DNA from: Gemella massiliensis
GTDB lineage: Bacteria > Bacillota > Bacilli > Staphylococcales > Gemellaceae
DNA: 64,000 nucleotides
NCBI RefSeq assembly: GCF_900120125.1
Contig: NZ_LT635546.1
Location: 361,228 to 425,227, forward strand
Reading direction: 5' to 3'
In this document: piece after piece, positions 25,689 to 33,335 of the stretch
How positions within the stretch are numbered: position 1 is the first letter of the stretch
How the letters are laid out: each line of letters starts with the position of its first letter
The notes under the pieces: generated by a model
What the model was told of the DNA's origin: nothing
Databases searched by the model: none
The model's input: only the letters and a program-made list of their open reading frames with translations
Made by a program: the position numbers and the translations under genes

Positions 25689-26666
25689 CTAAAAATCGTA
25701 TATTTCCTTAGCTTTTGCTATAATATCTTCCGGAGTAGGTAGCCAGTAATCTTCTGCTAAACCGAACGCAAATGTTGTATCCGGTGATGTAACACGACCA
25801 ACAGGAGCATCTAAATACATAAATGCACGTTCAGCAATTTCAGATAACAGTTGACCTGCAACCCCTGCCTGACGTTGTGATTCTTGAACAACTATGACAC
25901 GACCGGTTTTTTTCACGGAGGTGATAACAGTTTCCATATCAATAGGAGATACTGTACGTAAATCAACAACTTCTACTGAAATACCTTGTTTTTCCAATTC
26001 TTCAGCTGCTTGCAAGCTGTAATGAACCATTAATCCATAAGTGATAATAGACACATCAGTACCTTTTCTTACAACACTTGCTTTGTCTAATGGAACACGA
26101 TAAGCTTCTTCCGGAACGTCGCCTTTAATTGAACGATACATTTTCAGATGTTCTAAAAAAACAACAGGGTCGTTACTTTCGATGGCAGAAATCAGCAAGC
26201 CTTTTGCATCATAGGGGTTGCTTGGCACAACAACACGTAATCCGGGGATTTGTGCTAATAAACCGTCTAAGCTATCAGAGTGTAATTCCGGAGTATGTAC
26301 AGGACCTCCAAAAGTGGAACGGATAGTTACCGGCATATTACGAGTATTTCCTGAACGATATCTAAAACGTGATAATTGAGAGTAAACTGCATCAAATCCT
26401 TCTAAAATAAAACTTAAAAACTGAATTTCAGGAATGGGTCTAAATCCTTCTGCGGCAAGCCCTATAGATAATCCTAAAATTCCTGACTCTGCAAGTGGGG
26501 TATCAAGAACACGTTTATCACCATATTTTGCTTGCAAACCGTCTGTGATACGGAACACGCCACCATTTTTACCTACATCTTCTCCAAAGATAATAGTTTT
26601 ATCATCGGTTGCTAATTTATAATCTAATGCTTCTGTTACAGCTTGTGCAATAGTTTTTTCAGTCAT
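25689..26666 (-). CDS. pdhB: Pyruvate (2-oxoacid) dehydrogenase E1 beta subunit
   Basis: Beta half of the thiamine-diphosphate-dependent decarboxylase. The 325 residues begin [14 protein letters not shown] and include [39 protein letters not shown] and the C-terminal transketolase domain ([28 protein letters not shown]). Start: the ATG at 26666 is preceded by GGAGGCGGG, which lies inside the end of the alpha subunit gene; an upstream in-frame start at 26699 would put that site within the gene. One base separates the pdhA stop from this ATG, so translation is coupled, as suits a 1:1 heterotetramer. Confidence 0.95.
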   Translation of the reverse strand: MTEKTIAQAVTEALDYKLATDDKTIIFGEDVGKNGGVFRITDGLQAKYGDKRVLDTPLAESGILGLSIGLAAEGFRPIPEIQFLSFILEGFDAVYSQLSRFRYRSGNTRNMPVTIRSTFGGPVHTPELHSDSLDGLLAQIPGLRVVVPSNPYDAKGLLISAIESNDPVVFLEHLKMYRSIKGDVPEEAYRVPLDKASVVRKGTDVSIITYGLMVHYSLQAAEELEKQGISVEVVDLRTVSPIDMETVITSVKKTGRVIVVQESQRQAGVAGQLLSEIAERAFMYLDAPVGRVTSPDTTFAFGLAEDYWLPTPEDIIAKAKEIYDF

Positions 26667-26667
26667 G

Positions 26668-27774
26668 TTATCCCGCCTCCCTTTGTTTATAAATTTCAAT
26701 TTGTTCTTTAATATTTTGAGTCGGTACTTCGAACATATACTCTAAGAATGTTGATATTTTTTGTTTTTCCGCTTTGTTAATGTTAACCATAGCTTCTTTA
26801 ATTTGACGTTTTACATCTTCAACAGTTTCTTCTTCCATCGTTTCGTTCCATAATCCTTTTTTCGCAAGATATTTTCTTAATCTTATAAGCGGATCTTTTT
26901 TTTGCCATTCGGCTACTTCTTCATCACTACGATAACGAGTAGGATCATCTGACATGGTATGTGGTCCTAAACGGTACGTATATGCTTCTATTAATACCGG
27001 CCCATTCTCAATGGCATATTCACGTGCTTTTAATACAGCAGAATACATTGTCAGCGGATCCATTCCGTCTACTTTAATACAAGCGATACCGGCAGCAACA
27101 CCTTTTTGTGCAAAGGTAAGTGCTTTTGTTTGTTTTGATGTTGGAGTTGAAATACCGTAACCGTTATTTTGTAGAATAGTTATTAATGGCGCATTATAAA
27201 CACCTGCAAAATTTAAACCTTCGTAGAAATCTCCTTGCGATGAACCGCCATCACCACAAAATGCTAATACAACATTTTTTTCACCTTTTAAACGTTTACC
27301 GAATGCTACCCCGGTCGCATGTGGCATTTGACCACCTACGATAACTTGTGGAGAAAATGCAGTAATGCTTTCTGGATATTGATTTGATCTAATATGACCT
27401 TTATACCATAAAAATGCTTGTTCAAGAGTTAGTCCACGTAATAATAACGGAGGAATATCACGGTAGGTAGGTACTAAAAAATCATTATCCTGTAACGCAA
27501 ATGTCGTAGCAAGCTGACTTGCTTCTTGACCACCGGCAGGCGGATAATTACCTAATGCACCTTGTCGATTAAGAATAATGACGCGTTCGTCATATGTTCT
27601 TCCGAAAATCAATACTTTCATCAATTCAACAAGCTTTTCATCACTTACATCAGGAAATAAATCGGGATTAACAATTTCTCCATCTTCATTTAAAACCTGA
27701 TACATTGGAAACAGTTTCGCTGCTTGTGTGATTGAATCTTCAAAAGCAAAAGTTCCTTTGTTTACAATTTTCAT
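26668..27774 (-). CDS. pdhA: Pyruvate (2-oxoacid) dehydrogenase E1 alpha subunit
   Basis: Alpha half of E1, which decarboxylates the 2-oxoacid on thiamine diphosphate and reductively acylates the E2 lipoate. The 368 residues contain [20 protein letters not shown], the thiamine-diphosphate motif [13 protein letters not shown] ending in QNNGYGIST, and the phosphorylation-loop equivalent [15 protein letters not shown]. The pattern is close to PdhA of Bacillus and Staphylococcus. Start: the GTG at 27783 falls in the Shine-Dalgarno (AAAGGAGTG); the ATG at 27774 is 8 bases from AGGAG. First gene of the pdh operon, with a cre site in its leader. Confidence 0.94.
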   Translation of the reverse strand: MKIVNKGTFAFEDSITQAAKLFPMYQVLNEDGEIVNPDLFPDVSDEKLVELMKVLIFGRTYDERVIILNRQGALGNYPPAGGQEASQLATTFALQDNDFLVPTYRDIPPLLLRGLTLEQAFLWYKGHIRSNQYPESITAFSPQVIVGGQMPHATGVAFGKRLKGEKNVVLAFCGDGGSSQGDFYEGLNFAGVYNAPLITILQNNGYGISTPTSKQTKALTFAQKGVAAGIACIKVDGMDPLTMYSAVLKAREYAIENGPVLIEAYTYRLGPHTMSDDPTRYRSDEEVAEWQKKDPLIRLRKYLAKKGLWNETMEEETVEDVKRQIKEAMVNINKAEKQKISTFLEYMFEVPTQNIKEQIEIYKQREAG

Positions 27775-27796
27775 AATGCTCACTCCTTTGTTATAT

Positions 27797-27811
27797 TTGA
27801 AAACGATTCCT
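27797..27811 (-). promoter_or_regulatory. Consensus cre (CcpA) site in the pdh leader
   Basis: Read on the plus strand, TTGAAAACGATTCCT matches WTGNAANCGNWNNCW at every fixed position. It lies 23-37 bases before the pdhA ATG, just downstream of the proposed transcription start, where bound CcpA would block elongation (roadblock repression). Confidence 0.7.
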
Positions 27812-27820
27812 TATATCTTT

Positions 27821-27849
27821 ATTATATTTTATTTATATAAAAATTTCTA
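27821..27849 (-). promoter_or_regulatory. Probable promoter of the pdh operon
   Basis: On the minus strand TAGAAA (27849-27844), 17 bases, TATAAT (27826-27821), 47 bases before the pdhA ATG. The -35 box is only four of six. Confidence 0.5.
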
Positions 27850-28260
27850 ATTGCATTTTTTAATATAAGTATTAATAAAATTAATAGTTCTTATAATTAA
27901 AAATATATTATATATTAGGTCTAAGAAGTGTTATATATAAATAGACAGTTAAATATTTTTAAAAAATTTAATATTTATATGTATTAAATTTTCTTAACTT
28001 AATAGATAAAATTTATACTTTATGGATATATTTTTTAACATGTTTAATTTCCTTGTTTAACATATGTATCTTTTGTGCCTAAAATTTATACTTTTTCCAT
28101 TAGTTGTTTTAAGTAATATAATTATAAAAAATGTTATTGAGGTATATGAAATTTATTTTTTAAATAATTATAAAACGATAAAAATTTTAGTTTCTAGTAT
28201 TTTTAATTTCTTCCTAAATATTAGTATTCTTTTGTATTATTGTTTTTCTGAAAAGAAAAC
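27850..28260. other. AT-rich spacer without a supported gene
   Basis: Over 400 bases of about 80% A+T between the pdh promoter and the next gene. A plus-strand frame at 28064-28276 encodes 70 hydrophobic residues but has no ribosome-binding site and a composition expected of random AT-rich DNA. No hairpin, repeat or RNA gene was recognised. Confidence 0.5.
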
Positions 28261-28292
28261 GGTTTATTTGTTATAATATAGTTGAATAGTTT

Positions 28293-28745
28293 ATGAAGGA
28301 ATTGACAAATGATGAAAATTTAAGAATAATCGCTAAACAAATAGGTAGAAATTTTGTAATGCAAGTTTTTATTAGTGAATTAAGAAAAGATGAGAGAGCA
28401 AAGGTCTATAAATGGCAAGAGTTGGTTGATAAAGTAAACTCTATAAATACAAATAATATAGGTGTTAATATTTCTGGGCTGAGTGTTTTCAGTGAGGTTG
28501 TTCCGGAAAGTGAAATAAGTATTAAAGGGGCAGCATCAGCAGTTTATGATTTTGCAGCCTCACGTACTGAAAGGTTCTACTTACATTCTAAGGAACATAA
28601 TTCTCATGAAGAATTAGGGATTGGACATGAAAAATTATCAGAAAGACTTTATTGGTCGTTTGCAGCAGTTCAAGATCCAAAAGGTCTTGATGCAGGGGTA
28701 ACACAAAATAAAGAAATTTATATTATAGAGTATAGATTTTTTTAA
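28293..28745 (+). CDS. Hypothetical protein, unknown family
   Basis: I do not recognise this protein. It has 150 residues, is soluble, has no signal peptide or membrane segment, and is fairly acidic. Notable stretches are the helical N-terminus (KELTNDENLRIIAKQIGRNF), an Asn-rich turn near residue 52, and ASRTERFYLHSKEHNSHEEL in the second half. Codon usage and frame length are like the neighbours, so it is probably real. An extended -10 (TGTTATAAT, 28269-28277) lies only about 15 bases before the ATG, and no Shine-Dalgarno is seen, so the message may have almost no leader. It is followed by the ruvA promoter, so it is probably monocistronic. Confidence 0.65.
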   Translation: MKELTNDENLRIIAKQIGRNFVMQVFISELRKDERAKVYKWQELVDKVNSINTNNIGVNISGLSVFSEVVPESEISIKGAASAVYDFAASRTERFYLHSKEHNSHEELGIGHEKLSERLYWSFAAVQDPKGLDAGVTQNKEIYIIEYRFF

Positions 28746-28767
28746 AAAATGCATTTTACCTAAATAC

Positions 28768-28796
28768 TTGAGATTTTTTAAGTTTAAATTTATAAT
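28768..28796 (+). promoter_or_regulatory. Sigma-A promoter for ruvAB
   Basis: TTGAGA (28768-28773), 17 bases, TATAAT (28791-28796), 29 bases before the ruvA ATG at 28825. No LexA-type inverted repeat was seen around it. Confidence 0.65.
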
Positions 28797-28824
28797 AAAA
28801 TAATTAAAGATGGAGTGTGAAAAA

Positions 28825-29400
28825 ATGTACGCATACATAAAAGGAAATATAGCGGAAATAAATCCTACTAATATAATAATTGAAAATAATGGTATTGGTT
28901 ATGAAATTATTGTAGCCAATCCTTATGAATATAAACTTAATAGTGAAATGACAGTTTACATTAATCAGCAGGTAAGGGAAGATTCAAATACATTGTACGG
29001 TTTTTTAAGTAAAGAACAAAAAAAAGTATTTTTGTTATTACTAAAAGTAAAAGGTGTTGGTCCGAAAAGTGCTTTAGCTATTCTTGCCGGTGCGACAAGT
29101 GATGAAATTATTTCAGCAATAGAAAAACAAGATGTCGTTTACTTAATGAAATTTCCGGGAGTTGGCAAAAAATCAGCACAACAAATTATTTTGGATCTAC
29201 AAGGGAAAATAGATTTTAATGTAGCAAATTCAAAAATATCAACAACAGATATTTATTTAAAAGATGCGTTACTAGCGTTGGAAGCATTAGGATACAGTAA
29301 ACGAGAATTAACAAAAATTGAAAAAAAACTCTCTACATTTGGATACGACGGTGTTGACGAATATGTAAAACAAGGATTAAAATTATTAATGAGTGTTTAG
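28825..29400 (+). CDS. ruvA: Holliday junction DNA helicase subunit RuvA
   Basis: Binds four-way junctions and loads RuvB. The 191 residues consist of an N-terminal OB domain (MYAYIKGNIAEI), two helix-hairpin-helix motifs (LLKVKGVGPKSALAIL and LMKFPGVGKKSAQQII), and a C-terminal helical RuvB-binding domain. Start: an in-frame ATG at 28810 contains the Shine-Dalgarno GGAG itself; the ATG at 28825 is 9 bases from it and gives the normal N-terminus. ruvB follows after 9 bases. Confidence 0.96.
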   Translation: MYAYIKGNIAEINPTNIIIENNGIGYEIIVANPYEYKLNSEMTVYINQQVREDSNTLYGFLSKEQKKVFLLLLKVKGVGPKSALAILAGATSDEIISAIEKQDVVYLMKFPGVGKKSAQQIILDLQGKIDFNVANSKISTTDIYLKDALLALEALGYSKRELTKIEKKLSTFGYDGVDEYVKQGLKLLMSV

Positions 29401-29409
29401 GAGAATAAT

Positions 29410-30408
29410 ATGGAAGAAAGAATAGTTTCTGCCGGACAAAATAGCGGAGAAGAAAGAGAAGAACAGTCTTTGCGTCCAAAATTTTTAAGCCAGTACATAG
29501 GACAAAATCAAATAAAAGATAATTTAAAAATATTTATTGAAGCGGCAAAATTACGTGATGAAGTATTGGATCATTGTTTGTTGTACGGTCCTCCCGGGCT
29601 TGGGAAAACAACGTTAGCAACGATTATTGCTAATGAAATGGGCGTAAATATAAAATATACCTCCGGACCGGCAATAGAAAAATCCGGAGATCTTGCAGCA
29701 ATTCTTACCAGTTTAGAACCCGGTGATGTATTATTTATTGACGAAATACATCGTATTAGCCGTTCAATAGAAGAAATACTTTATTCTGCAATGGAAGATT
29801 TTTATTTAGATATTGTAATTGGAAAAGGAGATGAATCACGCAGTATTCGTATTGATTTGCCGCCATTTACTTTGGTTGGAGCTACAACACGTGCAGGAGC
29901 GTTAACTGCTCCGTTAAGAGATCGTTTTGGAGTACATTGTCGTTTAGAATTTTACAATATTGATGACTTACAACACATAATAAACAGAACCGCAGCTATT
30001 TTCGATTGCCAAATTGATGAGCAAAGCGGTTATGAGATTGCTATGCGATCACGAGGAACACCACGTATAGCAAATAGACTTCTTAAGCGAGTTAGAGATT
30101 TTGCTCAGGTAAAAAATGATGGAACTATAACACAAGACTTAGCAATAAATTCACTTGATTTACTTCAAGTTGATGCAAAAGGGCTTGATAGTGTTGATTA
30201 TAAAATCCTTGAGTGTTTAGTAAAACGTTACGACGGGAGGGCGGTTGGATTAGAAACAATAGCCGTGACGATAGGAGAAGAAAGCATTACAATAGAAGAT
30301 GTTTATGAACCGTATCTGGTAAAAGAAGGATTTATAGAAAGAACTCCACGAGGACGTCGTGCAACAATTAAAGCGTATAAACATTTGAATATAGAATATA
30401 AACAGTAG
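29410..30408 (+). CDS. ruvB: Holliday junction branch-migration ATPase RuvB
   Basis: Hexameric AAA+ motor that drives branch migration with RuvA. The 332 residues include [11 protein letters not shown], Walker [12 protein letters not shown], Walker B LFIDEIHR, sensor 1 [20 protein letters not shown], and the C-terminal winged helix ([17 protein letters not shown]). AGGAG lies 7 bases before the ATG. It is co-transcribed with ruvA and closed by a long hairpin. RuvC is not expected in Firmicutes, where RecU replaces it. Confidence 0.97.
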   Translation: MEERIVSAGQNSGEEREEQSLRPKFLSQYIGQNQIKDNLKIFIEAAKLRDEVLDHCLLYGPPGLGKTTLATIIANEMGVNIKYTSGPAIEKSGDLAAILTSLEPGDVLFIDEIHRISRSIEEILYSAMEDFYLDIVIGKGDESRSIRIDLPPFTLVGATTRAGALTAPLRDRFGVHCRLEFYNIDDLQHIINRTAAIFDCQIDEQSGYEIAMRSRGTPRIANRLLKRVRDFAQVKNDGTITQDLAINSLDLLQVDAKGLDSVDYKILECLVKRYDGRAVGLETIAVTIGEESITIEDVYEPYLVKEGFIERTPRGRRATIKAYKHLNIEYKQ

Positions 30409-30420
30409 TTTTATATTATT

Positions 30421-30476
30421 AAATTTCCGTTATAATAGACATTTTTAAAAATGTCCGTTAAAATGGAAATTTTTTA
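30421..30476 (+). terminator. Two-tier hairpin terminator after ruvB
   Basis: An outer 8-bp stem (AAATTTCC at 30421-30428 with GGAAATTT at 30465-30472) and an inner stem (GACATTTTT with AAAAATGTC), separated by an internal loop, then T residues. The -10 of the next gene follows within 20 bases. Confidence 0.65.
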
Positions 30477-30483
30477 TAGTATA

Positions 30484-30492
30484 TGATATAAT
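30484..30492 (+). promoter_or_regulatory. Extended -10 promoter for the satD-like gene
   Basis: TGATATAAT, an extended -10, 23 bases before the TTG start. No clear -35 box. Confidence 0.4.
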
Positions 30493-30514
30493 AATTTTAA
30501 AAGAGGTGGTTAAA

Positions 30515-31174
30515 TTGTATATAGCAATAATAGGAGATATTATAGCATCAAAGAAAATAATAGATAGGGATACTGCTCAAAAAAAATTATATACTTTATT
30601 AGATAAAATTAATATTAAATATAAAGAACAATTATATTCTCCATTTACAATAACGGCAGGTGATGAATTTCAAGCCTTATTTATACCTAATACTTATATA
30701 TTTCAGATAATAGATGAGATTTCATTGGCTTTTATGCCGTATGAAATACGATTCGGTATCGGTGTAGGAACAATGTTAACCAAAATTGACAGAACCATAA
30801 GTATAGGTTCAGATGGACCGGCTTATTGGCGAGCACGTAAAGCAATTAATTTTATACATTCTAATAATGATTATGGAATGAACAGAATAGCTGTTTCCAT
30901 AGAGAACAAAGCTACGGAAGAAGTAATTAACACTATACTTTCTGCTTGTGCTTTTATTCAATCAAAGTGGATAAAAACACAGCGAATAATCTTAAAACAA
31001 CTAATTATTGAAAATAATTACAGTGAATATTTTTCAAATAAAAATTTAGCTAAATCATTGGAACTAACACCAAGTGCATTTAATAAAAGATTGAAAGCAA
31101 GTGGTATAAAAATTTATCTACGTAATAAAAATATTGCAATGAATATGTTACTTAATGAAACGAGGGAGGAATAG
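30515..31174 (+). CDS. SatD-family protein with C-terminal helix-turn-helix
   Basis: The 219 residues match the SatD family, named from the Streptococcus mutans acid-tolerance locus; its biochemistry is not established. The N-terminal 115 residues contain GDIIASK (7-13), TAGDEFQALF (47-56), RFGIGVG (79-85) and GPAYWRARKA (101-110). Their order and spacing recall the GGDEF/class III cyclase fold; this is my reading, not known family annotation. The C-terminus has a helix-turn-helix (about 172-197, NKNLAKSLELTPSAFNKRLK). Start: a GTG at 30506 is inside the Shine-Dalgarno AAGAGGTGG; TTG 30515 is preferred. The DUF3307 gene follows after 5 bases, a pairing I recall from other Firmicutes. Confidence 0.85.
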   Translation: MYIAIIGDIIASKKIIDRDTAQKKLYTLLDKINIKYKEQLYSPFTITAGDEFQALFIPNTYIFQIIDEISLAFMPYEIRFGIGVGTMLTKIDRTISIGSDGPAYWRARKAINFIHSNNDYGMNRIAVSIENKATEEVINTILSACAFIQSKWIKTQRIILKQLIIENNYSEYFSNKNLAKSLELTPSAFNKRLKASGIKIYLRNKNIAMNMLLNETREE

Positions 31175-31179
31175 TAAAC

Positions 31180-31911
31180 ATGAATATTTTTTTCTTAGGT
31201 ATATCAAATATGTTATTATATAACCCTATAGTATTAATTACATTATTAGTACATATATTATCGGATTTTCAGTTTCAAAGTGAAAAAATATCATCGCTAA
31301 AAACAACTAAATTAACATATTTACTTAAGCATCTAATAATTGTAGGATTACCACTTATACTATTGGTTATTATTTTCCCGATAAATATAACGTATTTTTT
31401 ACTGGTATGGCTTAGTCATATAATAATAGATAGCATGAAATATAGTTTAAACACATACATTAGTAAAAATAAATTGGAACGCATAGCATTTGTAATTGAT
31501 CAAATATTTCATATATGTTGCATTGTGTGTTTATATTATTTAGTTGGTTTTAATGATGAAAAATTAAATTCAGTTGGCAATATTTTACGTCTTATACTGT
31601 TTTTTGCTATATTAGGAAAACCTATTAATATTGTTTTTAAAATACTATTCTCTAAATATCAAGTTGTAGAAAATAATTCAGGTACTATTGCGGGGGCGGG
31701 AGCAATAATCGGCGTCTTAGAACGATATATTATCGGAATATGTGTATTATTAGGTCAATATGCATCAATTGGATTAATATTTGCAGCAAAATCAGTGGCA
31801 CGTTATAATAAAATATCGGAAAACCAATCATTTGCTGAATATTATTTAATCGGTTCGCTATTTAGTATAATTTGCGTCTTGGTTACTCATATCGTTTTAT
31901 TTATGCTATAA
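31180..31911 (+). CDS. DUF3307 membrane protein
   Basis: Integral membrane protein of 243 residues with about six to seven hydrophobic helices. DUF3307 signatures are the polar motifs within membrane segments: LLVHILSDFQFQSEK (near residue 22), WLSHIIIDSMKY (near 85) and DQIFH (near 107). The paired His and Asp residues look like a metal site or catalytic cluster, but no activity is established. It is co-transcribed with the satD-like gene (GGGAGGAA about 9 bases before the ATG). A second in-frame ATG at 31213 is possible but less well supported. Confidence 0.85.
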   Translation: MNIFFLGISNMLLYNPIVLITLLVHILSDFQFQSEKISSLKTTKLTYLLKHLIIVGLPLILLVIIFPINITYFLLVWLSHIIIDSMKYSLNTYISKNKLERIAFVIDQIFHICCIVCLYYLVGFNDEKLNSVGNILRLILFFAILGKPINIVFKILFSKYQVVENNSGTIAGAGAIIGVLERYIIGICVLLGQYASIGLIFAAKSVARYNKISENQSFAEYYLIGSLFSIICVLVTHIVLFML

Positions 31912-31967
31912 TATTAATTGCTTGAACAAGATTGTAATAAATTTACGAATTTATAGAAAGGTTTTAC

Positions 31968-32732
31968 ATGATAGATAGTAAACAATTTATAAACACACGG
32001 CATAAAAATCAAAAAATAAATTATGATAATATACTAAAAAAACTTATTGAAGAATGGAAAAAAATTAATTTTAGACCTAAGATACTTATTCATTCATGTT
32101 GTGCTCCATGTAGTACATATGTGCTTGAATATTTATCCGAATTTAGTGATATAACTATTTTCTTTTCTAATTCAAATATTCATCCTAAAGAAGAGTATGT
32201 TAAACGAATGTTGGTTCAAAAAGATTTTGTAGAAAAATTTAATAAACGTAATAAAACTAAAATAACATTTCTAGCTGATGAATATGCACCGAGTAAATTT
32301 ATAAAAGCTGTTAAAGGACATGAAGAGGATAGAGAAGGTGGAGAAAGATGTCATATTTGTTATGAAATGCGTCTTGATACTTCAGCATTAAAAGCATTAG
32401 AATTAGGTTATGATTATTTCGCATCGGCACTAACTATCAGTCCAAAGAAAAATGCACAGGTAATTAATGAAACGGGTTATATTCTTCAAGAAAAAGTTTC
32501 TATTTATTATTTACCATCAGATTTTAAAAAAAATAATGGATATAAACGCTCTGTAGAAATGTGTAATGACTACAATATATATCGTCAATGCTACTGTGGA
32601 TGTGTTTTTGCAGCAACAGATCAAGGTATTAACTTGAGAGAAATTAATCAGAATGCAAAAGAATTTAACAGAAATCATGAAGATTACGAACGTTTTAAGT
32701 CATTAATTAAAGTGGGAGGTAAGTTAATATAA
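31968..32732 (+). CDS. queH: Epoxyqueuosine reductase QueH
   Basis: Catalyses the last step of queuosine synthesis in tRNA, reducing epoxyqueuosine. QueH is the non-cobalamin alternative to QueG. The 254 residues carry the family cysteine motifs: HSCCAPCS with C44, C45 and C48, ERCHICYEMR, and QCYCGC near the C-terminus. These hold a [4Fe-4S] cluster and an adjacent metal. AGAAAGG precedes the ATG. It lies alone after the SatD/DUF3307 pair. No other queuosine genes are in the window, so the substrate may come from salvage. Confidence 0.93.
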   Translation: MIDSKQFINTRHKNQKINYDNILKKLIEEWKKINFRPKILIHSCCAPCSTYVLEYLSEFSDITIFFSNSNIHPKEEYVKRMLVQKDFVEKFNKRNKTKITFLADEYAPSKFIKAVKGHEEDREGGERCHICYEMRLDTSALKALELGYDYFASALTISPKKNAQVINETGYILQEKVSIYYLPSDFKKNNGYKRSVEMCNDYNIYRQCYCGCVFAATDQGINLREINQNAKEFNRNHEDYERFKSLIKVGGKLI

Positions 32733-33000
32733 AGATTTAATAGATGTGGTTTAGTTAAAAACTAAAAATTCTAATAGAATTTACTGATTACCAGATGGAG
32801 GAAGTTGTTCATTAGATTTGGGAAAAGTTTTTAATAAGTATTATATAATTAATATATAATTTATTTAATAAAATTATATAAATATTTCATTTTCATTCTA
32901 TTTTCATAAAATATTACATACGTATAAAATAATCTAATGAAACTGTTATCTTTACTGGATATTAAAAGAAAAATTGCAATTGTAACTTTATATAAAATAC
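32733..33000. other. AT-rich spacer between queH and ptsH
   Basis: About 270 bases with no supported reading frame. A weak AT-only hairpin (TTTAGTT with AACTAAA, 32750-32766) follows queH but lacks a T run. The 3' end leads into the ptsH promoter. No riboswitch or RNA gene was recognised. Confidence 0.4.
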
Positions 33001-33029
33001 TTGTAAATATTGTTTTCATGTGGTATTAT
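33001..33029 (+). promoter_or_regulatory. Sigma-A promoter for ptsHI
   Basis: TTGTAA (33001-33006), 17 bases, TATTAT (33024-33029) with a TG extension, 41 bases before the ptsH ATG. Confidence 0.65.
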
Positions 33030-33070
33030 GTGTCTGTAAATATTTTTTTAAATCAAAGGAGAATATAACT

Positions 33071-33334
33071 ATGGTACAAAAAGAATTTAAAGTAATTGAT
33101 GAAACAGGAATTCATGCCAGACCGGCCACTTTATTAGTCCAAGCCGCTTCTAAATTCCAATCTAATATTGAGTTGGAGTACAATGGACGTAAAGTAAACT
33201 TAAAATCAATCATGGGTGTTATGAGCCTTGGTGTCGGTAAAGATGCCGATATAGTAATTTATGCTGATGGATCTGATGAGACAGAAGCATTAGCTGTAAT
33301 AGAAGAAACAATGAAGAAAGAAGGATTAGCATAA
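33071..33334 (+). CDS. ptsH: Phosphocarrier protein HPr
   Basis: Carries phosphate from Enzyme I to sugar-specific EIIA proteins. The 87 residues contain H15 in GIHARPAT, the site phosphorylated by Enzyme I, and S46 in [12 protein letters not shown], the site of HPr kinase in Firmicutes. HPr(Ser-P) is the co-effector of CcpA, which ties this gene to the cre sites at 4791-4805 and 27797-27811. Start: a longer frame from 33020 exists, but AAAGGAG lies 9 bases before the ATG at 33071 and gives the standard N-terminus. ptsI follows after one base. Confidence 0.97.
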   Translation: MVQKEFKVIDETGIHARPATLLVQAASKFQSNIELEYNGRKVNLKSIMGVMSLGVGKDADIVIYADGSDETEALAVIEETMKKEGLA

Positions 33335-33335
33335 G

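Noticed and set aside
28064-28276. Plus-strand 70-residue hydrophobic frame before the unknown gene
   Set aside because: No ribosome-binding site, composition is that of translated AT-rich DNA, and it lies in a spacer with no other coding signal.
30421-30476. Cruciform after ruvB as a regulatory RNA or insertion site
   Set aside because: Its shape, T run and place after a stop codon fit a two-part terminator better.
33020-33070. N-terminal extension of HPr
   Set aside because: It would begin inside the promoter -10 region; AAAGGAG points to ATG 33071.
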